From Muricea muricata (taxonomy: Eukaryota; Cnidaria; Anthozoa; Malacalcyonacea; Plexauridae), in contig OY979725.1 of NCBI GenBank assembly GCA_963855995.1, positions 4,278,001 through 4,342,000 on the forward strand: a DNA stretch of 64,000 nucleotides, given 5' to 3'. The translations under genes were made by a program, and so were the position numbers. The notes below the pieces were generated by a model. It ran no database searches. It was not told the DNA's origin and was given only the letters and a program-made list of their open reading frames with translations. The stretch's first letter is position 1, and each line of letters begins with the position of its first letter. This document shows, piece by piece, positions 11,356 through 25,400 of the stretch.

Positions 11356-13495
11356 TATAATTAATTTCAATATTTTTCAATTTAAAGTTACATTTAATTA
11401 GTAAATGTACCGTATTATTGATGTTTTAGGCCCCATTTACACTATACCAGATTACTGTTTCGTACTGGATTAATCTAATTTACACTCCAATTGAAAAATC
11501 CTTTGTGTTTACACTATATACCAGTTCACACTGTAGTGAGCTCATAGTGTCGCTACAGAAACAAGTATTAACTGCCGTAATATACCTGAATATATTCAAA
11601 ACAACAATATTTTCTTGATAGAAAGACTGAAATTGTTACAGAGCTTTCCCTGGATATTGTTTTGTGCAGTTACGATTCAAATTGGCGAGTATTTTAATCA
11701 ACATGAGCACTGCCCTTGCCTTTGACAACCGACACCCTGCAGTCTTATTTATGCTTTTTTTATCAGAAATAGTATGTGTAGTGATGACAAGCAAAATAAA
11801 CGAGACATATGAAGCAAAATACAATGTTTTTGAAATGTACACGTCCGATTGAACTAGAGCGTTCAGTACTCACAGTTTACATTACAGAATAGAAATAAAC
11901 AGAAAGGCAACTCGAATCGGAAACTTTGAAGTTTGTGTCCTCACGCATGTCGCATGGAAGTTGTGAATTTTTAAGGAACTTTTATAAAATTTCGAGGAAT
12001 TGTCGGAAGAATCAATGAAGTCAACAATGAACTTCAGTGTTTCCATTTTTAAGGAAATTTCCTGATACTGAGGAAATCCTTAGCTGAAAAGGAAATTCTC
12101 AGGACAGAAAAAAATCTAAGGAAATCTCAGGAAATTGACAAAATTATCCGACTGCAACTAAAACATCACAAAATCTTGAAAAACGAATTAGTTTTCTTGA
12201 TTTTCTTGTAGTAATAACTAACAACAAAACAAACTACCAGTACAGTCCAGTGATCGGTTCACGCTATATACTACGTACTTGCACTAGCGTGTCTTCACTG
12301 CCGCTGACCAGTGTTAAATTATATTTTACAATTGAGTTTTTCAACAATACTTATAGCGACGCCATCTTGAATTTTGAACATATCGCGGTGCATTGTGGTC
12401 TATCCAGGGTAATTTAACTGTTTTAAACTGCCATAAATAAGATATATGGGAGAGAACCGTTATTTTTACTATTGTAAATTTGATCTTTATTTTCATTGGT
12501 CATTGATATTTCCTTTCAAAACTTACTGAAAGTCTTTACCTCATTTTACACAGCCAAATTTTCTTTGGCAAATTTCATATGTCAAATGTCTTTTGAATGT
12601 AAATTTGTCAAAAACCCCTAATTTAAATGATCAAAAATCCTTTGGACACGTGAAATTTTTCTAAGAAAATTTAGTCATGTAAAAAGGTCTTTAAATCGTT
12701 TAAGGGAGAATAAAATTCGAAATGAATTGTATTGAATGAAACTGGTTTTAATGGTTTTTATGCCAGAATCATTAAGGAAATATCAGGAAATCTGGAGAAA
12801 AAATCAGGAAATTTTCATCATCGAAAAGGGAAATCTCGATTTTCGTTATGGAAGCACTGATGAACTTGAACTTGATCAAATGAATGGTCTAGTATTTTGG
12901 GAATGCTTCTACTGCTGCGACTGTAACGAACTCGACATCTTGTGCAAGAAGGACGAAAAATCGTCCAAATCTATGATTAAACGTGGACAAAGCGACTAAA
13001 CTACGAAAGTATCCTTTGTGGATTGTAAAACGGCTTCAATTAATTCTTATATGTTACAAATTAGAATTTACTCAATTTAGTACATGGAACGTGACGACTT
13101 TTGATGCCCTTAACTACAATTTTGATGCCTTTTAAAGGGAAATTACATCCTTACCATCTATAAAACGTCGAAGAAACAACGATAAGAGAGAAAAGTGTTT
13201 ATCTTTGGCTGTGAATTTTGAACATTTCCCCCTCGATTTTTGATTCACTTAGCTACCGGGATACCGATCCACGGAACAGGTTACCACCGGAGATTTGGAA
13301 GAATCTATCGAGTACTGGCCCTCGGACTTTGTTCCCATAGTCAAAAATCATCCTTACCGCACGTGGTCCTCACGTGGTCAGATCAGAGAAACCTCCAAAA
13401 TATTTCAGTGCTGAAGCTCAAAGTAAACGACCGTCTCTCAATAATATTTTAGTTGTTTAATTTGAGTTACAACCAACTGTCAAATTCTCTTCGGC
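11356..13495. other. non-coding part of duplicated block A upstream of SLC29 copy A
   Basis: From 11356 to about 12925 there is repeat-like AT-rich sequence with no counterpart in block B and no recognisable gene. Short open frames at 11664-11852 and 12736-12999 look like chance. From 12926 to 13495 the sequence aligns with 41411-41995, so this stretch probably contains the 5' untranslated region and proximal promoter of the transporter. Confidence 0.55.
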
Positions 13496-16400
13496 ATGGA
13501 CAAGCAAGATGAAAACGTGCAAGGGCTGATTGATGGGCACACAAAGCCCCCAAAAGACAGGTAACCTGCTGTGAAGTTTTGGCATTCTAGTGGGCCTGTT
13601 AGCCAAAACAATCCTTCAAATTGTTACAACAAGCCTGCACTTGATGCAATGATAGATTATGATGTCAAGAATATGGAATGGAAGGGTTGCCTAATTGGAG
13701 TAGGGAAAAATACTTTTTTCAGACGTCAAAAATCCAAGATGGCCGAGTCCAAGATGGCCGACCAATGATGTTAGCGGTTAGCTATATATGGTGTCATCAA
13801 CCTAATTACCACTGTAATGTCACACACTGCCAATATATACTTAGTATTTTAAAACATACAAAATTGGAATATCAAAGGCAGATAAAGAACCCAGTCCCAA
13901 ACTTGTACTTAGACTCCTCACTCCAGAACATTAAAAATGAAACAGGGTCATATATATTTCATGAATTTCAGTCAAAATGTGTGTGAAAACAAGCTGTGTG
14001 GCTCACCTATTTGTGCTTTGGATCACATTATTGGTCATACTTCTATGACACACACTAATATGATGACAAAATAATTGATTGTTTGTTCTTAACATCATAA
14101 CATGTATCTGTATTATGCATGTCATGGAAGTGTATAAACCAGAAAATGGTTGTAGATTTTATGTTTTTCATTTTATTTCCTGTTCGCAATAACTTAATTG
14201 ACTTGGCCTGTTTGTTTTTCCTAACCATAACTAATCTGTAGTCATCTTCTATGACAACTGCACAGCTTGTTTCTGTCCACCACTTTCCCTGCTTGTTTCA
14301 GCTCTTCAGCTTACTCTTTCTGCAACTCACCAAAACACAATTTATGCACCCACAAGAAATAAGGGCTTTGATCAAGTTTCACATTTCCAGCAGAAGACTC
14401 CAAATGGTACGAATTCATCATCCATCCCCAATTCTCTGGACCCATTTTAATTCTAAAGCTTTTGAGAAGGTGGTACGACTCATGTGTATGACTCACTTTA
14501 CATTTTTTTCAGTGCTGCAGCTGTTTATAGGATATTTTCAATGGCCTTTTTTCCAGCAAGTGTCATTAAACGACTTTCCCTTTCCATGCAGTGATGAGGT
14601 GGGTATTGCAGCCACTAAACGAGTGAAAAAGAGGTATGTGGAACTCAAATGCTTCTCGACTCCAAACTTGAGCCACAATTCCTGGAGGTTAGGGTATTCT
14701 TGACCAGAATATGGGAAGTTCTTCAACAGCATTTCTGACATGCGCATTTCTAACATACGCATTTCTAACATACGCTCATCGGCCTCTTTGATGTTGCATC
14801 ACATCAATATCTCGAGATCGACATCCGCTTAGTTTGAAACTGCCCTGTCTTAAAAAGACACAAGGAAAACTGTGTGAGCACAGCTAATGCTCTCGGTAAG
14901 TGATTTGACAATTATCAGAAACAGGAACGAAGTCGGAAAGATTTGACGTTCTTACCACATCACGAGATTGCTAATTCCCCCAGACCTTCACCGCTTACCT
15001 CTTCTTTTGGTGCACTCGTGTTTAGTGGCTGCGATACCGGCTCTAAGTCGTTTAGTGACACGTGGAAGAAGGTGGCCAGCGCAACACCTGCTTTAAAGAA
15101 AATGGCAACGTCTTCCAGAGATAAAAGTCAAGCCGATAGAGACGTTATCGAACAATTTGTTGTTGCTTGGTCTGCTGCATTATAAAGCATTTGATGGCAT
15201 CAAGGTGAACGAAAAGAGGTGATATTCATTTCCTAGCCGAGGAAAGGCCATTGAAAGTATCCCTCCGACAGCTGCACGTAAGTGGTTCGACTCTCTTGAA
15301 GCCATGAAGAAACGAGCTTTCCGGTTCCCATAGGAGATCACTACACGTTAGTTATGGCTAAATGGTACTAAATTGATTAAGACCCCGTTTACACGATACC
15401 GGTATGAAACTCTGCCGGTTAAAAATCATTACGTTTTCAACTATTCACACGGTACCGGTAGAGTTATACTTATTACAACTTTTTTTCATTTCATTATTGA
15501 AATTCGCACGCTAAAATGTTTTGCATAACCGTAATAAAACTCTTACGGTTAGGCGTTCACACGGTAGTCTGACGGTTGAATTTCGTTCCGTTTTCAAAGT
15601 CTTACGGTACGTATACCGTTTTCAAACTCTTACGGTTAGCGTTACGGTTTCACACAATTTCATACCGGCATCGTGTGAACGCAACCTAAAAGGCCAGTTT
15701 AAGCGAAAATAAAACGAAAAACATAAAATATGGGACCTTTTTCGCGTTACACTATGGCACGCATACTACACTTACAAAATAAGAGAGAGCAAACAAATTC
15801 GTCGTTCTTTAATAGAAAAACGACCGATCTTATTAGGCGTGTCGTCGAAGTATAATGGCGAATTTGCATTATAGACTAACATTCGAACTGGGTAAGAAGA
15901 ACTACATATTTTTCTACAGCTAGAAAAAGGATCCTAAGACTAGTAGAATTGCAAAGTTTGGTGGCGAAATAGTGAAAAATACGGGAATATAATCCTGCCA
16001 AGTTTGCAAATTTTGTAAATATTTGTACCACTTTCGCGGCAATTTCAGCTCAAAAATTCTACTACAATTCTACTACTTTTAAGAAGTTGTTTCTAACTGT
16101 AGTAAAAGATTTCGTTTTTTCTGCATAGTTCGAAATAACCATTTTTCGTTTTTAATGTTCTGGAGCGAGGAGCCTGGGTACGAGTTTGTACTGGGTTCGT
16201 TTATCTTTGTTAATTCAATTTCTAAGTTCTCGGATTGCTTGAAATATTAAGTATATATCTGCAATGTGTAACAGTTGTTAAAGTGGAAATTACGTTGATA
16301 ACGTCATATAACCAATGAGTATAACTAACGTCATCGTTCTGCTATCTTGGATTTCACCATCTTACATTTTTGACGTCCGAAAACAGAACTTTTCATTGCT

Positions 16401-19400
16401 CAAATTTTGGGCAACCTTTCCATTTCATGTCCAGTCATTGACATCAATCTATCATTGTGCCAAATGCAGGCTTGTTGTCACGAAATGAAGGATTTGCCTA
16501 AAATTGGCATCTGAACGTTTGGGCCTATCCAGTGCCGTAGCCAGCCGGACAATTTAGTCCCGCAGTGTAAATTTCAAGTTATCATATTTCACTTCTTCGG
16601 AAATTTTCGCGGTCAATGAACATCAAAACATCGGGCTGGCTACGCAACTGAGCCTACTATAGGAATGTTTTATTTTTGAGGCTTTTTCTAAGCTTGAAAT
16701 TTATCCTCGATTCTGCTGATGTTTGCGCTTGTGTGTATCATGATTAATGTTGACTGTCATCGGTCAATTGCAAATCAGTTCATATTCTTATGGCAAAAAT
16801 ACATTGTATTTACGAGATTTTACCGTCTTTAAAACCACAATGTATGTTATGTAGAATACTTTGTGTGCACCTGTTACATTGATTTTGTCTAATATAGTGG
16901 AGCTCCTTATTACTAAAATTGTTCGTTTTTTCTAAGCCTTGTTTAGTATTTATAACAAGCAAAAACGTTTGTGATATGCTTGCAAAATCGTATGTTCATT
17001 TTCCCTCTGTCGTTAACAGCTTGTATGAAGAGACCTTGATTGACTTCATGCTTTTAATTTGACCTTGCACGGTATCGGCTCCGACGGCTCGGTCAAAAGA
17101 CTGCATTCCCTTTTCTCCAAGCTGCCTTGAAAGATTGCCAAAGCCTCACAGGCATTAGTCTAGTCTATATTTTTACAGTGTTGTGATAATCATGCATTCC
17201 TATGGGAGATTGACATGTGTCAGGATAAAAAAATCAATTTGACACGTTCAATACAGCTGAAATCCTGGAGAATCTGTATAGCAACTGTTCAGTACAGGCT
17301 AATATTCATTAATATGATCTCCACGTCAGTCAACAGTCGTAAATGACCAGTATGCATTTTCAATTTCTTTCATCAGGTGCAATATATTAAAGTAGGAAAA
17401 GTTAGGTTACTATAATTGAATTGTTGCTAATTGCTTCCCCTAACTAATTCACGGGGAAATACCATGAATAAGAAAAATTCCTGTAGATAAAACCTAGAAT
17501 AATTAATCCCAGTTGTAATCAGACATTTCTGACCTTCCAAATATACACATGCAAGAAATCATGTGAATATTGCACCCCTGCCAGAATATTATATTTCAGT
17601 ATGTAAACAATATCCTTAGGTCAATTGTGATAACCTATCATTTAAGTTCACAAATTAGAAACATTTCTCATTTTAAGTGGTGCATAATTATACCTCTGCC
17701 TACTTATTTAATCAAATCAGGTTCAAAACGTACAGGAGAGAAGCACATTACTAGTACCACGTACTGTACACGTTAGCAGGCAAATACATGGCTGATAAAA
17801 TTTGCAAGTGTTCTAAACTAAACTATAGGACACTAAAGTCTTCACCTATATGGGCGGGTGGCAGGGAAGATAGTTGAGAGAAAAAAGAGAAAAAGATTTA
17901 TTTGCACCCATAATAAATATATTACATTTTGATTATACTTAAAATAGAAAAAGACAAACTAATTACTGTAATAATAATATTGAGGTGAACAGTCTGAGTA
18001 TCTGGTTGGATTACTGCTATTAAAAATTCGATTGCTTTATATTGGTGATCTGCCTAACAAATTTCTGTTAAAATCATACCCTATGGGTACCTCGTATCTT
18101 GTTTTCATTAGATTTGAGTAACATCTTGCATTTATTCTAATTGATTTTAAAAACGAGGTGTTAAATTGAGAACATAGGTGAGATAATCATTATAAAACAG
18201 ACCCTAGTTGTGTGATTTGTTCCATAGGATTTGTTCCAAAGACTCGTAGGCTTCTTGACATAAGTTTCAACTAGTTGTGTTTGCATCCATTTTTTAAATG
18301 AATTGATAACTAGCTCAGCATGAAATCAGTGGATAAATATCAAGCTAATATCAGCAAAATTCACAATATACTTGCCAAAACTATAACACTGGCTGGTTGC
18401 AACATTAGTCCTAACCACTAACCAGTGATGGAACAAAGATTAAAGAAGACTCTCCGGGGCTGCCAAAACTCCATGACAGGTGAGGTGGAATGATGGGCTT
18501 AATGTCGCCTTTGGATGTTCTAACACATCAGAGTAAAGTGAAAAGTAAAGTGTGGTTTGGTTCAGAATGGCTGTGCTTTCAAAGGGTAAATGTGTGTTTC
18601 AAAGGCGCTGTTGTAATTTGGTTGATTTGGTATGAGTGAAAACAAAATTAAACATAACAATATGTCAGAAAGGTAACACCTTACATTTGCTGCTTCTCTA
18701 GATTCAATTTGGTGTATTTCATAATCCTGCTGCAAGGAATTGGTACTTTATCACCATGGAACTTTTTTATTACAGCACATGCTGTAAGTTATGCATATGA
18801 AAGGGATGTTCAGTATGAGAAATTTACCACATGGGTATATTTGTTTACCAAAAACTTGCGCTGATAATTGGCATTGTAATGAGAGAGGAAAATTTCTTAA
18901 TGTGATTATGTGAATAACATGGTTCATTGATTTTAAAGACACTGTCTATGATAATGTGACGAATAGACCTCAGTGGTCTACACTGTATGAACTTTATCAT
19001 TACCTTGTTCTGTTCATCTAGTATTTTGCTGCAAAATTAAAGCACACCCATTATCAAGATGACTTTGAGAATTTCTTTGCTGTGGCTGCATTTGCACCCA
19101 ATCTTGTTGCATTCTTTTTGAACACAGTGTTTAAGCACAAGTATGTAAATTTTTTGGTGACTGAAAAATGACGTCTGAAGACAATGACTTATTAAGTTAT
19201 TAATTCACCTATCTAAGTTGTTCTAATCAATTCTATTGCAGGGTTCCACTCAAAATAAGAATATTACTACCACTGGTTGTGATGATCGGGTTATTTGTCA
19301 TAACAGCAACATTGGTGAAGATTGACACAAAAGAATGTAAGAAAAATATTTAGCTGACAATATTTTAAAAGTTATTAATCACTGGTACTGTACACTGATA

Positions 19401-22400
19401 AAAACTCATCATACAGTGTAATTTGAGACCTAAAAAAGTTCACCTACTGTTTAGGGAAAGGTTTATTTTTTGCAATTACTCTTACAACTGTTGGTCTCAT
19501 CAATGGTAAGGAATATATACAGTAGAGGATGTTTGATGTTTTTATTACTACTATAGTTGGCATATAGGTGTTATTAGTAATGTTTCCTAGTATCCACTCA
19601 GTTTGCATATCCTCTTCCTAGTACACCAGAACACAATATTGCCAGTCTGGGTGCTACATGAATGGAACCATGCTTTGTTTTCCTAGACAAAAATGACCTT
19701 CCCAAAGATAAGGATGTTTCATATAGCTAAAATATTATTGGTATACCAATACCAGAAATTTCTCATAGTTTATAATTGTATACACCAAACATTCTTACCC
19801 GTTGAAATTATCATTTATTGTCCATTTGATACGGATTCATTAATTCCTAAATAAATTTACTACAACCAATGACTGAATTACTAATTCTGTTCTCCAGTAT
19901 TTTGTGCTGTGTACCAAGGTGGATTGTTTGGTCTGTCTGGGATGATGCCACCAAGGTATACCCAGGCCTTGATGACTGGACAGGGTATTGGAGGCATTTT
20001 TGCATGTGTTGCTGACATTTGTTCAAAAATAGGTAAAAAATAATTTTAAGCTCGTTATTCCAATGGCTTAACATCTGGTCAAAAATTAATTACCATTAAC
20101 TTCTGCTGATTCTCAGGTACCACTGATCCACTTCATAGTGCATTCTGGTATTTCTTAACAGTTGTTGTTGTCTTGGTTGCATGTATTGTATCGTATCTTG
20201 GTCTTTATAGGATAGTAAGTTGCATTTCAATATTGATATTACAATCTAAGCTGTGCTGCTAACGTAAATATCTTCACAATATAAGCTTATTTAAAGTGCT
20301 AAATATCTCCTGCTGCAAACAATTACCACATGATCTTTACGTTCTTTGTTTAGAAATTTTCACGGCATTTTCTTGAGAGTCATCGAGAACAAGTGCAGCA
20401 GGTTGCTGGTAAGATTTTAACCATGGTACTGTACCATGTCATTATTATTACGAAAAGTAGGAAAAATGTTGATGATAGTACCTGACCGGGCTGTAAAACA
20501 AGCGAGTGTCATAAATACACCTATTAAATCAATCAGTTCCACTAACTTAGTTAATTAATAATAATTGTAGGGAGAACAACCATACAACCTGATGGCTGTG
20601 CAGATTCTGACCAACCAAGTATGTTGATTCTGTTTAACATTCCAAGCAAAGCTACTGTACAGTATATATATTAACTAATCACTACTCTGTCCAGTGCATA
20701 TATTCAGATATTCATTTGAAATCAGTTGTTTTTAAGGTTGATTTCAAAAAAAGACACCCCAAGAAAATTTTACCTTATTAATTTCCAGAATAGATTACCT
20801 TTATTAACCAACAACAACAACTACTGATATTAACAATATTAATGTTAAATCTTGTTCATTATTCCATTCTTTAAAAGTAAAAGATTTTCCTGCTATATAA
20901 CGAGTTTAAATACAGGCATATTTTCATTTTCATGATCAAATTGTCAGGTTAGCTTCGCTACTGGTAGTCAGCTGAGGTAGTTGTAATGAATTCTTTTCTT
21001 CCCTATACATTCTAGTATTAACAGACTCAGTAGAAGAAGATCTAGCTGAATACCGGGTAATGGTTGAAAAAACAATGCCACCCTTTGGTATGATAATGAA
21101 ACAGGTGAGTATCATGGTACAATATGTAGGTAAAAGGCAGATAAGAAAAGTCCTTTGCTTGGAAATCAGGAATTGTATTTCAAGATCCTTCTCGTACTGT
21201 AAAACCTCGGTAACTCATCATTTTATATCGCATTGACTTGCGGTACGTAAAAAAAAAGTATTTAAACTATATGTTGTCTCTATTCTAAGTCCCTTTGCCT
21301 AGTCTAGATGCTAAATAGCCTATACAGGATCTACTGCATAAAAAAGTTTCAGTTGAAAAATATTCGTCAAACTAACAAGAGCACAAAATTTACAAATCAT
21401 TAAAAACTTTCAGTTAGCCTCAGAAGTATATAGTACCACCTACAACTTCTAGCAATGTAAAATTATTTGGAATTCAATCTTTCTTGCTATGCTGGTAGTC
21501 TGGTACAGTTATGCAAAATGCAAAAAAACCGAATCATTTAACACAATACTTAAATCAACTTGGTCAAAAGATGGAGTATGTTGCACGAGCTGGCAAAGTT
21601 TCGGGAAATTTGATGCACTCTGAGACAAAAGCAAAACTGGATCTGAAACAAAAAGCTGATCTAAAGCAAAACTGGATCTAAAGCAAAACTGGATCTGACC
21701 AAAAACTGGATCTCTGAAAAACTGCGTACAGTAATTACCAAAAATTTCTTTCATATACTGTGTTGCAATGTAAAATTTGCATGCAATTTGCGAAGGTCGT
21801 TGTATAATAATAAGAGAGGGACCATGGGAAATTAGCTCAGTTGCGATGGACAATTTGAGATTCAAGCTATCATCACATCTAGAAAGATGACCTTAAAATT
21901 AGTAGAAAGTAGTAGGAGAGTGGGGGTCCTGGACCGGGCGGTGCACTTAGCACCGCCCATGACGTCATCATCTTTAAATTTATTCAGACTCGCGTTAATT
22001 TATTTAGCATTCTTGATGTGGCCGATGTTTGTTTATCTGCAGTTTTTATCTGCAGTGGATATAACAATTTGCGTAACAAAAAAGTGTAATAAATAGAAAG
22101 CGGAATTTGAAGGCATTTTAGGAAGTCATTCTCACGTAAGGAAAATTTGAATGACGCCACAGATTGCGTTCAAATTCCGCCATCTTTGGGTCTTAGACTG
22201 TATATGTGCGAGTTGACTGAACTTCGAGTAGACAAGGTTCTTCAATGTAATTGTGCTTTAATTTTGAAGTGTTTTCGTTTGTTGTTTAAATTGCTTACGC
22301 AAGCAATACGACTTGCCTAAAATAAGATTCGGAAACGAAGTGGTCCGCAAAAAGGCAATACTAACACGTTTAATTTTTTAAGATCATTTTGTAAAACCTA

Positions 22401-25400
22401 TATAGTTGATCTTAGAATAGGTAATAATCAATTCAGCCCAAGTCATCGCCAGAGTGCGTGTTTTCTTGTGAGAGAAAATCTTACTAATTTTTTTCAATAT
22501 CTTCACTAGTAAAGGCATGGAAAATAAAAGTGCTTTAGTTTCCGGTAAAACACGTATCAATCAATCAAAAGATTTATTCAAATGCCATGTCATAATATAC
22601 TAATAATTACAATATTAAACCTCATTTTATACTATTTATATACATGAAAGACTCATCCAGGACCCTAAAAACACTGACCCATCGTGGAGAGAGGGCCTTG
22701 TCCCAGTGTGCTCCCATTTCCGCGGGCCCCTGAGCCATGGCCTGGAAAAAACACATCATACATACAAGAGATTTACAACATTTGTTAAATCGAATGTTAA
22801 CCGAACACTGAAAACGTAAGTTATTTATTTTGATGCAAATTACATTTGATAATCAAACAAAACTAATGATTTACAATTGTAGCGTCCTCTGCGTCTGCGA
22901 ATACTCTCAAAGACAACAGTATATATTGTAGTTTCGTACAATCACGAAAAGATATTTCTTATTATAATGTTCAAATTCGTGTTCACAGACCAGCAAGCAG
23001 CTCCTTCACTTCAAAATTCCTGCATCCAAGAGATTGCGGACCAGCAGCCTTCCAGGAAGCGACGACTTTCTTCACACACGTTTCGCTTATCTCACTTATA
23101 ATGCGGGTGCCATTATGATAGGAGCTTGGGCCAGTTGCTGGCGCGTTGAGAGAAGCCGACTTTACCTCTAACTTTCCGTTCCTGACGGAGAATCCTTCTC
23201 CAACCACCTTGTTGTTAAGCTTTTCACCAAACGCGCATTCATAGACTGCACCGTGAACAATTCCATACTGCCCAGGGTATTGAAACTGTTTTACTTTTGT
23301 GGACTCGGTGTCCATAATAACGATATAGCCAGATAGACAATGAGTACCGTTTGCTGTTTTCCAATCTATCTTGCCTTCATATTGATAAATGATCACTCCA
23401 CCGTATTTGCTGTTCTCCCCACGATATGCATCTGATTTGCAGGAAATGTGCAAGGTTTTGACAGCAATGGCTTTGTCATTTTTATTGTAGCTATAGACTT
23501 CAAAATCGTCACTTGTTCTTCGAGTGTTTGCCGCCAAGCATGTACCATGTCCCCTAACATTGTAAGTCGTGACAGGCCAGTGGGCCACGATGCCAGACAT
23601 CTTACGAATGAAAATATTCGATTTGATAGATTTCAGATACAATTTGTAGTAACTCCGCGTCAGTTCACTAAAGAGCGAAGCGAGATATATCCGAACGTGG
23701 CAAATCCATGATTGTGTGCCGGTTTATATATAATTGCAGAGCTGTTCGTCTTCCAGGAAATATTTTCTCGAAACTTTTTTGGTATCTTGGAATTAAGTAT
23801 ACTGGGAATGGACTTATGAATTGATTACATATGCAAATTCAAATCATGCTAGCGGAAGTGCCCAAACATGAAGTGGTTTTTCTGAAATTTTATTTACCTA
23901 GAAACGCCAGAATATTTCCTAACCAAAATCAAGTAAGTAGACTAGCGTTGATGTTAGATCTCCTAAACAAAAAGCCTACTACGCCAGCGTTTTCGCCACA
24001 TTTCATGACTATATGCGTGAATCTATATTATATGACGCCATGTTAAATTATCGCGATTTAATTGGCTATTTACGATCACGTGATATAAAAAAGAAATTTC
24101 CATTGCACGGTAGTTGCATTTTGTTGTAAAATTTAAGAAATTTTAATATTGTATTTGAAGCAACTTAATAAATCGCTCAGTAACATTGATCGAACTTCGT
24201 GTCAATGATCCATTCTGGTGTCGTATAAAACAAATAATGAATATTTTCATTCGTGCATTGGAAAGAATATTTTCATTCGGAGAAAGATACTCGGCTTCGC
24301 CTCGTTGATTGAAACATTCCATCTTTCACCTCATGAAAATATTCTTACCATCACACTCATCAACATTCATTATTTGTATAATATACAATATGGACGGTTT
24401 CCGTTTCTGTATTGGAGACCATGAACTGACGACGGTCAATGAGTCTAAATATCTTGGAGTACGCGTGTCAAATATCTCATTGCGTCATGTAATAAAAGAG
24501 TGCGGATGCTCAGGCGATGACGTAAAGATATTACTACGTATTCTACTGATAACCTTTATGAACCCAATGTAAGACCAGTAAATATTTTCATGCAAGTGAA
24601 GCCAAGTCGTAAGCAAGTTAAGTATGGGTATTTACATAAAATTACACCCAATTCAATAAAGGTTGTCCTTCCAAAAGCGTAAACCTTAAACTATGAACGC
24701 TCAACGCATGACGACTTAATGCTTATTTTTACCTCTAAACTCGGAACTATTTCCTTGAAATAGAATAGGAAACTTGCGATGGCAAATTTACTTGCTAGAA
24801 AGTTAATTCCCCGAGAATCCGGGCCAAAATAAACAATAATCCATCATCCCTTGCCCGCTCATAGTTCGTAGTTTATGCTTTTGAAAAGACAACCTTAATT
24901 AAATTAGCTGTATAAAGATCTCGTGATTTGATATCTTATAATCACGTTACATATCAATCTCTATTAATTCATAATTTCGTAGAATTCTGTGCGGGGGATG
25001 CGTTTTTACCCCTTTTGAAACACAGTTAATTTGAGCTTTGTTCGTGGAAATGCTGGAACATGCTGACCTTCCACGAAACTATACTTGGTCACATGAGGTT
25101 TGTTCATGCGGAACAAGTTAAACTGGAATGTTCGTGGAAATGACCAGCTAGAATATGCTGAACTTCCACGAAACTATACTTGGTCACATTTCCTAAGATG
25201 TAAAAGAGAACAAAAACAGTTTATAGTGTTTCAAAATATTTATTGTTTTAACAAATTACAAGCGTTTCGTTTAACATAGCTTTGGTTCTGTAGCGTTTTC
25301 CACAGTCATATAGACTATAGCCGATTCATTGGTCACTAATTGGAAAACGTCTTTGATCTTCTAAAAGCCGTTCCAACAGAAACTTTCTCTTGTCTAAGGC

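Larger units (their letters stand above)
13590..16526. mobile_element. 2.9-kb TIR element in intron 1 of SLC29 copy A
   Basis: Imperfect terminal inverted repeats of about 180 bp (13590-13770 and 16349-16526) share ACAACAAGCCTGCA, CAATGATAGATT and GACGTCAAAAAT. The matching intron of copy B runs straight through (42061-42110), so the insertion follows the duplication or was lost in B. Inside, 14943-15185 encodes a fragment with FSGCDTGSKSF, resembling the GCDT motif region of transposon-associated proteins common in cnidarian genomes; 14251-14703 is another open fragment of unknown kind. No complete transposase is visible. Confidence 0.6.

Noticed and set aside
11636-11852. Overlapping frames of about 65 codons on both strands
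   Set aside because: They mirror each other in AT-rich sequence and contain no motif.
14251-14703. 150-codon open frame inside the 2.9-kb TIR element
   Set aside because: Hydrophobic and low-complexity with no recognisable domain; kept only as part of the mobile element.
24390-24572. Reverse transcriptase thumb fragment (KYLGV motif)
   Set aside because: A single five-residue resemblance with no neighbouring RT motifs.
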